From the NCBI RefSeq assembly GCF_003730135.1, contig NZ_RJVO01000004.1:124001-188000 (forward strand): a DNA stretch of 64,000 nucleotides, written 5' to 3'. This DNA is from Stagnimonas aquatica (GTDB taxonomy: Bacteria; Pseudomonadota; Gammaproteobacteria; Nevskiales; Nevskiaceae). Below, in pieces: positions 12,788 through 22,719 of this stretch; the stretch's first letter is position 1; each line of letters begins with the position of its first letter. Under the pieces are notes generated by a model. That model was not told where the DNA came from, did not search any database, and saw nothing but the letters and a program-made list of their open reading frames with translations. A program made the position numbers and the translations under genes.

Positions 12788-14044
12788 TTAGCGGCTGACG
12801 GCAGAGCCGGTGAGCCGTTCGATCTCGATCAGGGTCAGGTAGTACTGCTGGGCCGCTTCGATCAGCTCGCGGCGCACGGCGAGGAGTTCGCGCTGGGCAT
12901 CCACCAGTTCGAGGTAGCTGTAGCGACCACGCTCGTAGGCGTATTCGGTGTTCGCGAGGGCGGCCTCCATGCGAGGCAGTGCGCGCTCGCGCAGCGCCGT
13001 GATCTGGCGCTGACGGTCGAGTAGCTCGCGGTGATTGCCGAAGAGCTGTGCCCGCGCCTTCACCATCGCGGCCGTGCGCTGGGCATTGGCGCCGTCGCGC
13101 AGGGCCTGAGCTTCCTGCACCAGACCTTGGTTGCGGTTCTTCAGTGCCAGGGGAGCGCCGACTGAGAACACCAGGGCGGTGTCGTCATCGGCCTGCAGAC
13201 GACGCAGGCCAACACCGACTTCGATACCGGGACGGCGAGCCGCCAGTGCCAGTGTGATCTCGGACTCCCGCAGACGGGCTGCGCTCAGATAGCGGTTCAG
13301 ATCCGGCGTGTTCGCCAGCGCCGCCACCATGGTCGGGTAATCCTCGACCGGAGGCAGGGTGTAGAGATCGGCGGCGGCTTCAGTGAAGTCAGGACTCACC
13401 GAGCCCCAGGACGCTGCCAGCTCGTAACGGGATGCCAGGAGCTGATGTTCGGTGTGGGCGTCGTCGCTGCGGGCACGCTCCAGCGCGACGGCGGCACGGT
13501 CCCGCTCCGCGAGGGGCGACTTGGCGGCCTGGACTCGACGTTCGACCGCCGCCGAGGTCTTCTCGGCCAGTTCGACCGCCAAGTGCGTCAGCCGATGCTC
13601 TTCCTGCTGAGCGACTAGTTTGACGAAGCGGCGCGCCGTCTCGGCCACCGCGTCGAGACGCGCGATGTGCCCTTCGACTTCGAGTCCTTCGCGAGCCCAC
13701 TGCGCGCTCGCAACGCGCTTGTCGCGGAGGCCGTCCAGCTCGATCAGTTGGCTGAGGCCCAGCGTCAGCTCGGCGGCATCCACGCCCTTCGTGGCGCCGG
13801 TGCCGAGGACGTTCTCCAGATCGGCGGTGAAAGTCGGGTTGGGCTTCAACCCCGCCTGCGTGATCCGGCCGTCCTGTGCCTTGAGAACGTACTGGTAGGC
13901 AGCGAGATCGGGATTGGATTTCAGCGTGCGGTCCAGCGCCTCACGCAAGGAAATGGCAGGCCCTTCGGCCTGCGCCAGGGGGTGAAGGCTGAAAGCCAGC
14001 GTGGCCGCGAGCGCGATGCGCCCGGCGGCGGGAAAGCGGTACAT
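12788..14044 (-). CDS. czcC: CzcC-type outer-membrane efflux protein (TolC family)
   Basis: The 418-residue product starts at ATG 14044 with GGGAG upstream and a signal peptide ending HPLAQA. The rest is the TolC/OEP repeat pattern: long amphipathic helices (LREALDRTLKSNPDLAAYQ, RYSYLELVDAQRELLAVRREL) with few Cys and no membrane helices. This is the usual length for CzcC. The same frame extends upstream to 14236, but that extension lacks a signal sequence and overlaps the upstream small gene, so it is rejected. It forms the outer-membrane exit duct of the pump. Confidence 0.9.
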   Translation of the reverse strand: MYRFPAAGRIALAATLAFSLHPLAQAEGPAISLREALDRTLKSNPDLAAYQYVLKAQDGRITQAGLKPNPTFTADLENVLGTGATKGVDAAELTLGLSQLIELDGLRDKRVASAQWAREGLEVEGHIARLDAVAETARRFVKLVAQQEEHRLTHLAVELAEKTSAAVERRVQAAKSPLAERDRAAVALERARSDDAHTEHQLLASRYELAASWGSVSPDFTEAAADLYTLPPVEDYPTMVAALANTPDLNRYLSAARLRESEITLALAARRPGIEVGVGLRRLQADDDTALVFSVGAPLALKNRNQGLVQEAQALRDGANAQRTAAMVKARAQLFGNHRELLDRQRQITALRERALPRMEAALANTEYAYERGRYSYLELVDAQRELLAVRRELIEAAQQYYLTLIEIERLTGSAVSR

Positions 14045-14126
14045 GGGGAAACTCCCAGAAAAGTTAACCAGCCAAAGCCGCCTGCGGGCAGGCGGGAGCG
14101 CCTGCAAAAGCAGTCGCTCTACGGGG

Positions 14127-14513
14127 TCAAACCAGGGAGTTCGCGGGAGGGCCGCGCAGGGGCGGCGTGAAGTGCTGCGGCCGTGACGGCAAGGCTGCGG
14201 GTGGTCCGCGTGCACCCAGAGCCGGGACAGGCGCACTGCTGACGATCATCAGCGGCGCGCTGGGCAGCGGGAAGGCGACGTCGTCGATGGCGGTGAAGAT
14301 CTTTACCGCCATCGCGACCGCCGGATCCATCTCGCGGTCGTGACCGTCATCGTCGATGTGGTCTTCGCCGAAGATCAGTCCGTTGTCGGCCAGATGGATC
14401 TCGGTGCCTTTGACACCTTTCTCGATACAGGCGCAGGCGTGCAGGTGCAGCCCCACCAGCCTCGTCAGGACGAGGGAGAGGCAGACGACCCAGAATGTGA
14501 CGCCCTTGTGCAT
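14127..14513 (-). CDS. Small exported CzcI-like protein heading the czc operon
   Basis: The 128-residue product begins with a hydrophobic signal (MHKGVTFWVVCLSLVLTRLVGLHLHACAC) and continues with an acidic, His-containing segment (EDHIDDDGHDREMD) suited to binding divalent metal. The C-terminus is Pro-rich and ends PPLRGPPANSLV, a tail I recognise from small proteins that precede czcCBA in other proteobacteria (CzcI and relatives). Its position, first in the operon and 82 bases before czcC, agrees. The role is thought to be regulatory or metal-sequestering in the periplasm; this is inferred from family context. Confidence 0.6.
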   Translation of the reverse strand: MHKGVTFWVVCLSLVLTRLVGLHLHACACIEKGVKGTEIHLADNGLIFGEDHIDDDGHDREMDPAVAMAVKIFTAIDDVAFPLPSAPLMIVSSAPVPALGARGPPAALPSRPQHFTPPLRGPPANSLV

Positions 14514-14833
14514 GAGCAGGAGTCTATCGTTAGTTGCTCAGGATCGCGGGGCCGCTGGTCGCCTGTACGCTGGCGACTGGCTGGAGTCTTCGACAGGTCC
14601 AGATCTGCCGGATGCCTGCTATGGGTGCGTGCAGGTAATACGCATGGGACCGGGGTGGGGAAGCGGGCGCTGCTCGCGTGCAACCCTCATTGCTCGGGTT
14701 GATCAGGCCCTGCCTGGCAGGTAGTGGCGGGGGCTGGATGCGAACGCGGTAGCACGCCCGATCCGCGTGAAGTCTGGGAGACCCGAAATGGCCCCGGTTG
14801 ACCGGCCGCGCGCGGTGACCGTGGCGCGGTGGC
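14514..14833 (-). promoter_or_regulatory. Intergenic region upstream of the czc operon
   Basis: These 320 bases separate the AraC gene from the operon and must hold the czc promoter, because both genes run leftward. A small dyad (GTCGCC / GGCGAC, around 14564-14586) and a CCTGCCTGGCAGG palindrome near 14708-14721 are visible. I cannot identify a convincing -35/-10 pair or a CzcR/ZntR box. No coding frame here is credible. Confidence 0.3.
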
Positions 14834-15856
14834 TCAGGCCGACGGCTGGCGCTGTTGCCGGTAGGCGGTGGGCGACATGCCCTTCCAGCGCTTGAAGGCG
14901 CTGATGAAGGCGGCCGGCTCGGTGTAGCCCAGGCGTTCGGCGATTTCGGCGAGCTTCATGTGTGCGGACAGCAGCAACTCCTCGGCCAGGGTCTGGCGCA
15001 CCTCGTCGACCAGGGCGCGGAAGCTGGTGCCTTCCTCCTCCAGACGCCGGCGCAGGCTGCGCGGCGCCAGCAGCAGCTCCTTGGCGACCGCTTCCAGCGA
15101 GGGCATTTCCGAGGGGCTGCGCAGCAGCCGGTCGCGCACCTGGCCGGCGACACCCGAGCGCACCCGTCGGCGCGCCAGCAGTTGCCGGCACTGCTCCTCG
15201 CACATGCGCGCCAGCAGCGGGTTGGCCTGCGGCAGCGGCGCGTCGAGGTCGCGGGCCGACAGCAGCACCGCGTTGCTGGCGGCGCCATAGCTTGGGCGCA
15301 CGCCCATCAGCTTCTCGAAGCGCCAGCCGTAGTCGGGCCGGGCAAAGCGGAACTGCGCGCTCTTGGCCGGAAAACCGCCCGGGCGCATCTCCCAGGCGGC
15401 GTTGGCCCAGGCGGCCAGATCACGCTCGACCAGGAACTGCCGGACATCGGCCGGCAACTGGCTGTCGTCGAGCACGATCAGCAGGTCGTCACCCTGGTTC
15501 TCCAGCCGGTAGCGGACCAGGGCGTAGCTCAAATCCAGATAGCGCACCGCGATCTCGGCGGCGCCGCGAAAGGTCGGGCTGCTGAGCAGGGCGAAGCCCC
15601 AGATGCCGTGGCTGGAGAGGTGGTAGCGCAGGCCGGCATCCAGCCCCAGCCCAGGCACCTGACCGAGTCCGGCCAGGAGGTTGCGGACCACCTGGAGTTC
15701 CTGCGTCGCCGTGATCTCGGTGGCCGGATCGGACAGCGCTGCGGCGCCGAGGCCGGTATCGCGCAGGCAGTGCTCCAGGCCCAGGCCACGCTCGGCGGCC
15801 AACTGCGTCAGCAACTGCACGCTCAATACCGGGCGGCGCACTTCCATGGTGGACAT
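14834..15856 (-). CDS. AraC-family regulator with arabinose-binding-like N-terminal domain
   Basis: This 340-residue regulator has an N-terminal ligand-binding domain of the 'Arabinose_bd' type (about 20-205, including GLDAGLRYHLSSHGIWGFALLSSPTFRGAAEI) and a C-terminal double helix-turn-helix (about 235-335) ending in the AraC signature LGYTEPAAFISAFKRWKGMSPTAYR. Members of this branch, such as OruR-type and catabolic regulators, usually activate an adjacent operon in response to a small carboxylate or lipid. It is divergent from the beta-oxidation operon starting at 16060, its likely target. A close paralogue lies at 35873-36904. Confidence 0.85.
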   Translation of the reverse strand: MSTMEVRRPVLSVQLLTQLAAERGLGLEHCLRDTGLGAAALSDPATEITATQELQVVRNLLAGLGQVPGLGLDAGLRYHLSSHGIWGFALLSSPTFRGAAEIAVRYLDLSYALVRYRLENQGDDLLIVLDDSQLPADVRQFLVERDLAAWANAAWEMRPGGFPAKSAQFRFARPDYGWRFEKLMGVRPSYGAASNAVLLSARDLDAPLPQANPLLARMCEEQCRQLLARRRVRSGVAGQVRDRLLRSPSEMPSLEAVAKELLLAPRSLRRRLEEEGTSFRALVDEVRQTLAEELLLSAHMKLAEIAERLGYTEPAAFISAFKRWKGMSPTAYRQQRQPSA

Positions 15857-16059
15857 CGGGATTACCCCTTGAGGCAGTTCGACAGTTGGCCATTATTCAC
15901 CGGTCCACCAACCGGCATGCCAGTCTGCTGGTGGCCATCCAGCCTCGGTGTTTGGCCTAAAACATTAACCGACTGGCCTGCCTCCGCATGGGCAGGCCGG
16001 GGCGCCGCAGGCAGCATCGGTACTCCCTCTTCCGCGCTCCCACCAACCGGCCCACCGCG
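15857..16059 (+). promoter_or_regulatory. Divergent control region between AraC gene and beta-oxidation operon
   Basis: The 203-base intergenic region faces both the AraC gene (minus) and the thiolase operon (plus). It contains two TGGCCAT copies (around 15887 and 15933), spaced as AraC half-sites might be. No consensus promoter is certain. Its location makes it the obvious operator region. Confidence 0.35.
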
Positions 16060-17268
<1,209 letters not shown>

Positions 17269-17302
17269 GCGCGCCCCACTGAATCTCCGAAGGACTTTCG
17301 CC

Positions 17303-19465
17303 ATGACTGCTTTGAAATTCGAACTCGGTGCCGACGGCATCGCCCTGCTCAGCATCGCCGTGACCGGGCGGCCGATGAACGTGCTCACTCCGGAGCTGCT
17401 CGCCGAGCTGGCGCAGGCGGTGGAGCGCATCGCCGGCGATGCCGCGATCAAGGGCGCGATCCTCACCTCCGGCAAGCCCGGCGCCTTCGTCGCCGGGGCC
17501 GACCTCAAGGATCTGGTCACCGCTTTCGACCGCGGCATCGACGCCGTCGAGGCATCCAAGGCCTCGACCGAAATCTCCGCCCTGTTCCGGCGCCTGGAGA
17601 CCAGCGGCAAGCCCTATGCGGCGGCGATCAATGGCCTGGCCCTGGGCGGCGGTCTGGAGTTGTGCCTGGCCTGCCACTACCGGGTACTGGCCGACGACGC
17701 CAAGACCGTGATCGGCCTGCCGGAAGTGCAGGTGGGCCTGCTGCCGGGCGCCGGCGGCACCCAGCGCCTGCCGCGCCTGATCGGCATCCCCAACGCCCTG
17801 CCGCTGCTGTTGCAGGGCAAGCAGGTGAAGCCGGCGGAAGCGCTCAAGCTCGGCATCGTCCACGCCCTCGCGCCGGCCGCCGAGGTGGTCGCCAAGGCGC
17901 GCGAATGGCTGCTGGCCACGCCCAGCGCCGAACAGCCCTGGGACAAGAAGAACTACCGCATCCCCGGCGGCGCCGGCCCGATGGCCGCGCACGCCAGCCA
18001 GACCTTCATCGCCGGCAATGCCCTGACCTCGGCCAACACCAACGGCAACTACCCGGCGCCGCCGGCGATTCTGTCCTGCGTGTACGAGGGCACCCAGTTG
18101 CCGTTCGACACCGGCCTGCGCATCGAGAGCAAGTACTTCGGCAAGCTGCTTGCCGGCGCGGTGGCGCGCAATCTGATCCGCACCCTGTTCGTGAACAAGG
18201 GCGCGGCGGAAAAGCTCGCCAGCCGGCCGCAGGGCGTGGCCAAGTCCAAGGTGGCGAAGCTGGGCGTGCTCGGCGCCGGCATGATGGGCGCCGGTGTCGC
18301 CCACGTCAGCGCCCAGGCCGGCATCGAGGTGGTGCTGCTGGACGCCAGCCTGGAACAGGCCGAGAAGGGCAAGGCCGGCATCGCCGCCCTGCAGGGCAAG
18401 GATCTCGCCAAGGGCCGCACCACGCAGGAGAAGATCGACACCCTGCTGGCGCGCATCCGGCCCACCGCCGACTACGCCGATCTTGCCGGCTGCGATCTGA
18501 TCGTCGAGGCGGTGTTCGAGAAGCGTGAACTGAAGGCCGAGGTCACCGCCAAGGCCGAGGCGGTGATTCCCGCGACCGCGACCTTCGGCTCCAATACCTC
18601 GACGCTGCCGATCACCGGTCTCGCCCAGGCCTCGAAGCGGCCGGCGCAGTTCATCGGCATCCACTTCTTCTCGCCGGTGGAGAAGATGCCGCTGGTGGAG
18701 CTGATCGTCGGCAAGGAAACCAGCCAGGAGACCATCGCCAAGGCGCTGGACTACGTTGCCCAGATCAGGAAGACGCCGATCATCGTCCGCGACTTCCCCG
18801 GCTTCTTTACCAGCCGGGTGTTCGGCACCTTCACCCAGGAGGGCCTGCGCATGCTGCTCGACGGCATTGCGCCGGCGCTGATCGAGAACGCCGCCAAGCT
18901 CGCCGGCTTCCCGGTCGGGCCGCTGGCGGTGTCCGACGAGGTGACGCTGAGCCTGCAACAGAGCATCTTCAAGCAGCAGGACGCCGACGGCCTGGACGAC
19001 AAGTACCGGGGCCGCATCGGTCGGCCGGTGATCGACAAGATGGTCGATGAGTTGAAGCGCCCGGGCCGCCGTTTCGGTGCCGGTTTCTACGACTACCCGG
19101 AAGGCGGCGGCAAACAGCTCTGGCCCGGCCTGGCGCAGGCCTTCCCGGTGAAGGCCGAGCAGCCGGAGGTAGAGGTGCTCAAGCAGCGCTTCCTGAGCAT
19201 CATGGCGCTGGAAACCGCGCGCTGCTTCGAGGAGGGCGTGGTGGTGAATCCCATCGACGCCGACTTGGGCTCCATCCTCGGCATCGGCTATCCGGCCTGG
19301 ACCGGCGGCACCCTGTCGTACATCGACACCCTGGGCGCCAAGGACTTCGTTGCGCAGTGCCAGCAACTGGCGCAGGACTGGGGTGAGCGCTTCGCGCCCT
19401 CGCCCTGGCTGCTCGCGCGGGCGGCGGGCGGTGAGCGCTTCTACGCGCTCGCCCAGGCGGCCTGA
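17303..19465 (+). CDS. Fused enoyl-CoA hydratase / 3-hydroxyacyl-CoA dehydrogenase (FadJ/FadB type)
   Basis: The 720-residue bifunctional enzyme has an N-terminal crotonase domain (about 1-190; oxyanion-hole segments GAFVAGADL and [19 protein letters not shown]) and a dehydrogenase domain with the NAD-binding loop [18 protein letters not shown] (from about residue 315). The catalytic segment [18 protein letters not shown] and a C-terminal helical domain follow. It hydrates 2-enoyl-CoA and oxidises the resulting 3-hydroxyacyl-CoA. The start at 17303 is preceded by GAAGGA-like bases and gives the family N-terminus. Confidence 0.93.
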   Translation: MTALKFELGADGIALLSIAVTGRPMNVLTPELLAELAQAVERIAGDAAIKGAILTSGKPGAFVAGADLKDLVTAFDRGIDAVEASKASTEISALFRRLETSGKPYAAAINGLALGGGLELCLACHYRVLADDAKTVIGLPEVQVGLLPGAGGTQRLPRLIGIPNALPLLLQGKQVKPAEALKLGIVHALAPAAEVVAKAREWLLATPSAEQPWDKKNYRIPGGAGPMAAHASQTFIAGNALTSANTNGNYPAPPAILSCVYEGTQLPFDTGLRIESKYFGKLLAGAVARNLIRTLFVNKGAAEKLASRPQGVAKSKVAKLGVLGAGMMGAGVAHVSAQAGIEVVLLDASLEQAEKGKAGIAALQGKDLAKGRTTQEKIDTLLARIRPTADYADLAGCDLIVEAVFEKRELKAEVTAKAEAVIPATATFGSNTSTLPITGLAQASKRPAQFIGIHFFSPVEKMPLVELIVGKETSQETIAKALDYVAQIRKTPIIVRDFPGFFTSRVFGTFTQEGLRMLLDGIAPALIENAAKLAGFPVGPLAVSDEVTLSLQQSIFKQQDADGLDDKYRGRIGRPVIDKMVDELKRPGRRFGAGFYDYPEGGGKQLWPGLAQAFPVKAEQPEVEVLKQRFLSIMALETARCFEEGVVVNPIDADLGSILGIGYPAWTGGTLSYIDTLGAKDFVAQCQQLAQDWGERFAPSPWLLARAAGGERFYALAQAA

Positions 19466-19481
19466 AGGGAGGGCCAGGAGC

Positions 19482-20177
19482 ATGCGCGACGATCCCCAAC
19501 TCGCCGGCCTGCCGGTCACGCCCGCGCCCTGGCAGTTGCAGGGGCGTGGCTACATCAGTCTGCTGCGCTTCGACGACCAGGGCGAACAGCAGGACCGCTT
19601 TCTGCCGCGCAGCCTTGCCGGCCGGCGCAGCCGCAGTCCCTACGCCTGGCTGATGTTCGTCGACTACCGCCACTCCGAGGTCGGGCCCTACCACGAGCTG
19701 CTGTTCATCCCCGGCAGCTTTCCGTTCGAGGACGGCCAGCGCCACCTGTCGATCAGCCGCATCTTCGTCTCCTCGCCGGCCAGCGTGGTCAGCGGCCGCG
19801 CCAACTGGGGCATCCCCAAGGACCTCGCCGAGTTCGAGGTCCGCTACGGGGTCGATGGCCTGGACCGGGTCAAGGTTTCGCGCGGCGGGCGCCTGTTCGC
19901 CGAGCTGGATTTCAAGAGCTATCCCTTGCCGCTGCCGTTCTCCGGCGGGCTGATTCCGGCCGGGCTGCGCACCCTCGGCCAGCATTGCGGCTCGCAGAGC
20001 TTCATCTACGCGCCCTCGGCCAGCGGCGTCGTGCGGCCGGCCAGCCTGCGCCGGGCCTGGAGCGATGCCGAGGAGTTTCCTTTGCTCGCCCGCGCCCGGC
20101 CGGTGCTGACGGTCGGCGTCTCGCAGTTCCGGATGCAGTTTCCGGTGGCGCGCATTCTCCCTCTCGCAACTCCCTGA
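19482..20177 (+). CDS. Acetoacetate decarboxylase-like protein
   Basis: The 231-residue product starts at ATG 19482 with GGAGG/AGGAG-type bases upstream, 16 bases after the previous stop. The pattern PYHELLFIPG, SRIFVSSPASVVSGRANWGIPKDLAEFEV resembles the acetoacetate decarboxylase superfamily. There the G-x-PK segment contains the Lys that forms the Schiff base in true decarboxylases. Many family members in catabolic operons are not acetoacetate decarboxylases, and the substrate here is unknown. Its presence inside a beta-oxidation operon suggests action on a beta-keto or branched acid intermediate. Confidence 0.7.
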   Translation: MRDDPQLAGLPVTPAPWQLQGRGYISLLRFDDQGEQQDRFLPRSLAGRRSRSPYAWLMFVDYRHSEVGPYHELLFIPGSFPFEDGQRHLSISRIFVSSPASVVSGRANWGIPKDLAEFEVRYGVDGLDRVKVSRGGRLFAELDFKSYPLPLPFSGGLIPAGLRTLGQHCGSQSFIYAPSASGVVRPASLRRAWSDAEEFPLLARARPVLTVGVSQFRMQFPVARILPLATP

Positions 20178-20183
20178 CCGACC

Positions 20184-21323
20184 ATGCAACGCAAGCCTTT
20201 GGAAGCCGAGATGGAGCTGTTCCGCGACTCGGCGCGCAAGTTCTTCCAGACCCAGATCCGGCCGCACTCGGAGCGCTGGCGCGAGGCCGGCATGGTCGAC
20301 CGCGAGGCTTTTCTCAAGGCCGGCGAAGCGGGCTATCTGTGCATGTGGGCCGACGAAAAGTACGGCGGCCTCGGGCTCAAGGACTTCCGCTACGAGCAGA
20401 TCCTGATCGAGGAGAACGCTGCCCACGGCGACAGCGGCTACTTCGTCACCCTGCATAGCCGCCTGGTCGCGCCCTACCTCCAGCACTTCGGCAGCGAGGC
20501 GCAGAAGCAGCGCTATTTCCCGGGGCTGATCTCCGGCGAAACCATCCTGGCCATCGCGATGACCGAGCCGGACGCCGGCTCCGATCTGGCCGGCATGAAG
20601 ACCCGCGCCGAAGACCAGGGCGACCACTGGCTGCTCAATGGGGCGAAGACCTACATCTCCAACGGCATCCTCGCCGACCTGGTGATCGTCGCTGCCCGCA
20701 CCCAGCCGGACAATCCGCACGGCGTCACCCTGTTCCTGATCGAGCGCGGCATGGAGGGCTTCGAGCGCGGTCGCCTGCTGAAGAAGATGGGCATGAAGTC
20801 GCAGGACACCGCCGAGCTGTTCTTCCGCGACGTGAAGGTGCCCAAGGCCAATGTGCTCGGTCAGGCGCACACCGGCTTCTACCAGTTGATGAAGGGCCTG
20901 GCCGAAGAGCGCCTGATCGCGGCCGTCGGCAATGTCGCCGCCGCCCGGGTCGCGCTCGATCTCACCCGCGACTTCGTCAAGCAGCGCAAGGTCTTCGGCA
21001 AGCCGCTGGCGAAGATGCAGAACACCCGCTTCAAGTTGGCGGCCCTCGATGCCGAGCTGGACTTTGCTCAGGTCTACGTCGACCGCTGCGTTGAGCAGCA
21101 CAACCTCGGCAAGCTCGACCCGGTGGACGCCGCCCGCGCCAAGCTGCTCAGCAGTGAGCTGAACGGCCGCATGGTCGACGAGGGCGTGCAGCAGCACGGC
21201 GGCGCTGGCTACATGGAGGAATATCCGATCTGCCGGCTCTACCAGGACGAGCGCATCCACCGCATCCTGGCCGGCACTTCGGAGATCATGAAAGAGATCA
21301 TTGCCCGTTCCACCTTGGACTGA
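20184..21323 (+). CDS. Acyl-CoA dehydrogenase
   Basis: The 379-residue FAD enzyme has the standard motifs: AMTEPDAGSDLAGMKTRAE (FAD/substrate loop), the LLNGAKTYISNG strand, and the C-terminal GGAGYMEEYPICRLYQDERIHRILAGTSEIMKEI. It introduces the first double bond of acyl-CoA and passes electrons to an electron-transfer flavoprotein not encoded in this window. Length and motif order are normal. It lies 6 bases after the decarboxylase-like gene and 3 bases before the next hydratase, so co-translation is likely. Confidence 0.93.
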   Translation: MQRKPLEAEMELFRDSARKFFQTQIRPHSERWREAGMVDREAFLKAGEAGYLCMWADEKYGGLGLKDFRYEQILIEENAAHGDSGYFVTLHSRLVAPYLQHFGSEAQKQRYFPGLISGETILAIAMTEPDAGSDLAGMKTRAEDQGDHWLLNGAKTYISNGILADLVIVAARTQPDNPHGVTLFLIERGMEGFERGRLLKKMGMKSQDTAELFFRDVKVPKANVLGQAHTGFYQLMKGLAEERLIAAVGNVAAARVALDLTRDFVKQRKVFGKPLAKMQNTRFKLAALDAELDFAQVYVDRCVEQHNLGKLDPVDAARAKLLSSELNGRMVDEGVQQHGGAGYMEEYPICRLYQDERIHRILAGTSEIMKEIIARSTLD

Positions 21324-21326
21324 ATC

Positions 21327-22127
21327 ATGAATTTCCAGGACATCCTCTACAGCGTCGAAGACCGCGTCGCCCTCCTCAAGCTCAACCGGCCGAAGGCGCT
21401 CAACGCCATGACGCTGTCGCTGATGGAGGAACTCGGCCAGGCCTTCGATCAGGCCGCCACCGATCCGGCGGTGAAGGTGATCGTGCTCACCGGCGAGGGC
21501 CGGGGCTTCTCGACCGGCGCCGATCTCGCTGCCACCGCCGCCAAGCCGCCGCTGGACGTGCAGGGCCGGCTCGATCTCGGCTACGCGCTGGACCGCTACT
21601 ACAACCCGCTGATCCTGAAGATGCGCAGCCTGCCCAAGCCGGTGATCGCGGCGGTCAACGGCGTCGCGGCCGGTGCCGGCGCCAATCTGGCGCTGATGGC
21701 CGACCTCACCATCGCCGCGCGCTCCAGCTACTTCCTGCAAGCCTTCGTCAACATCGGCCTGATCCCGGACGCCGGCGGCACCTGGATCCTGCCGCGCGCC
21801 CTCGGCCAGCAACGGGCGATGGGCCTGGCGCTGCTCGGCGAGCGCCTGCCCGCCGAGCAGGCCAGGGACTGGGGCCTGATCTGGGAGGTGATGGACGACG
21901 AGCAACTGCTGCCCGGCGTGCTGACGCTGGCGCGCCGTCTGGCCGACGGTCCGGCCATCGCCATCGAGCGCATCAAGCGCGCGGTGCACGCCGCCGCCGG
22001 CAACGACCTCGCCAAGCAGCTCGATCTGGAAAGCGACCTGCAACGCGAATGCGGGCGCTCGCTGGACTTCCAGGAAGGCGCGATGGCCTTCGTGCAGAAG
22101 CGCAAGCCCAACTTCAAGGGGCGCTAG
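21327..22127 (+). CDS. Enoyl-CoA hydratase/isomerase (PaaG-like)
   Basis: The 266-residue crotonase-fold protein has oxyanion-hole segments GRGFSTGADL and NGVAAGAGANLALMADLTIAA and the strand LIPDAGGTWILPRALG, typical of PaaG/hydratase-isomerase members. It is the second crotonase in the operon besides the fused enzyme, perhaps for isomerising or hydrating an unusual (cyclic or branched) enoyl-CoA. Its TAG stop lies inside the CTAG that borders the mobile element at 22128, so the insertion left the coding sequence intact. Confidence 0.9.
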   Translation: MNFQDILYSVEDRVALLKLNRPKALNAMTLSLMEELGQAFDQAATDPAVKVIVLTGEGRGFSTGADLAATAAKPPLDVQGRLDLGYALDRYYNPLILKMRSLPKPVIAAVNGVAAGAGANLALMADLTIAARSSYFLQAFVNIGLIPDAGGTWILPRALGQQRAMGLALLGERLPAEQARDWGLIWEVMDDEQLLPGVLTLARRLADGPAIAIERIKRAVHAAAGNDLAKQLDLESDLQRECGRSLDFQEGAMAFVQKRKPNFKGR

Positions 22128-22489
22128 GGTGTGTCATCAATTACCTGCTCGCTGCGTTGCGAGTCAAAACCGCGCAGTGCGAGGCGCGAGACGTAGCGCA
22201 GGTTGGAACCTGAGCAAGTCTCGCAACGACGCAATGCGCGGTTTTGGCCGCAACCCTGTGGGGCGGGCTCGCGACACGGTGCCCGAGCGCGCGAGGCGGG
22301 TGCGGGAGCGAGCCCCACCGGCGTCTCCCGCACCCCTTGCTGCGCAAACACCGTGTCGGCGCAGGACTGTTTTGGGGCATTGCGGCGTCAGCCAGAGAGG
22401 GAAATAGAACCACTATTCCGCTCCCTGCCTTCCTTGCACTGCCCCAAAACAGCCTTCGGCCGCAGCGACCAGGTAATTGATGACACACC
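22128..22489. mobile_element. 362-bp MITE-like element with 20-bp perfect terminal inverted repeats and CTAG target duplication
   Basis: Left end GGTGTGTCATCAATTACCTG (22128-22147) and right end (22470-22489) are perfect inverted copies, each flanked outside by CTAG (22124-22127 and 22490-22493). Inside are an imperfect inverted pair (22166-22192 with 22219-22245, AAAACCGCGCA... / ...TGCGCGGTTTT) and a further pair with the core CTGTTTTGGGGCA (22367-22380 with 22440-22452). No transposase frame is present, so it would be moved in trans. A CTAG-type 4-bp target would suit IS5-family transposases; that link is a guess. Confidence 0.7.
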
Positions 22490-22711
22490 CTAGAGCGCGC
22501 TCCCTACTCGCGCCGGCAGCTTGCGCCGGTGCCTGGCCGGGCGGGCCGCCGCTTTGGCCCCGGCCTGAGCCGAGGGCGGGGTGCAGGGGTCGGCATGCAG
22601 GCGCCAGCGTTCCGGCGCTTGTGCGCCTGCCCCGGGAAGCCAGCCTCGCAGCCAGCGCAACAGGCCGGCGACCAGCACCATCAGCAGCGACCCCACCAGG
22701 CAGCAGGCCAT
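22490..22711 (-). CDS. Small single-helix membrane protein
   Basis: This 73-residue frame starts with a hydrophobic helix (ACCLVGSLLMVLVAGLLRWLRGWL) and continues as a basic, Pro-rich tail. It begins 8 bases after the linalool-dehydratase-like gene on the same strand, so it is probably the third gene of that operon. Its TAG stop is the CTAG at the right border of the mobile element. No family is recognised, and high GC content makes spurious frames common here. The hydrophobic start and tight spacing are the only support. Confidence 0.4.
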   Translation of the reverse strand: MACCLVGSLLMVLVAGLLRWLRGWLPGAGAQAPERWRLHADPCTPPSAQAGAKAAARPARHRRKLPARVGSAL

Positions 22712-22719
22712 GGCGGCTC

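Noticed and set aside
19200-22043. A 947-codon open frame on the minus strand
   Set aside because: It lies entirely antisense to four well-supported beta-oxidation genes, has no recognisable domain and is rich in Arg/Gly/Ala/His, as expected for an antisense frame in high-GC DNA. The same applies to 2292-4439, 17252-19519, 30795-33236 and 60114-62015.
22203-22493. A 96-codon frame inside the MITE-like element
   Set aside because: No transposase-like motif and no ribosome site; it overlaps the internal inverted repeats and the right end.
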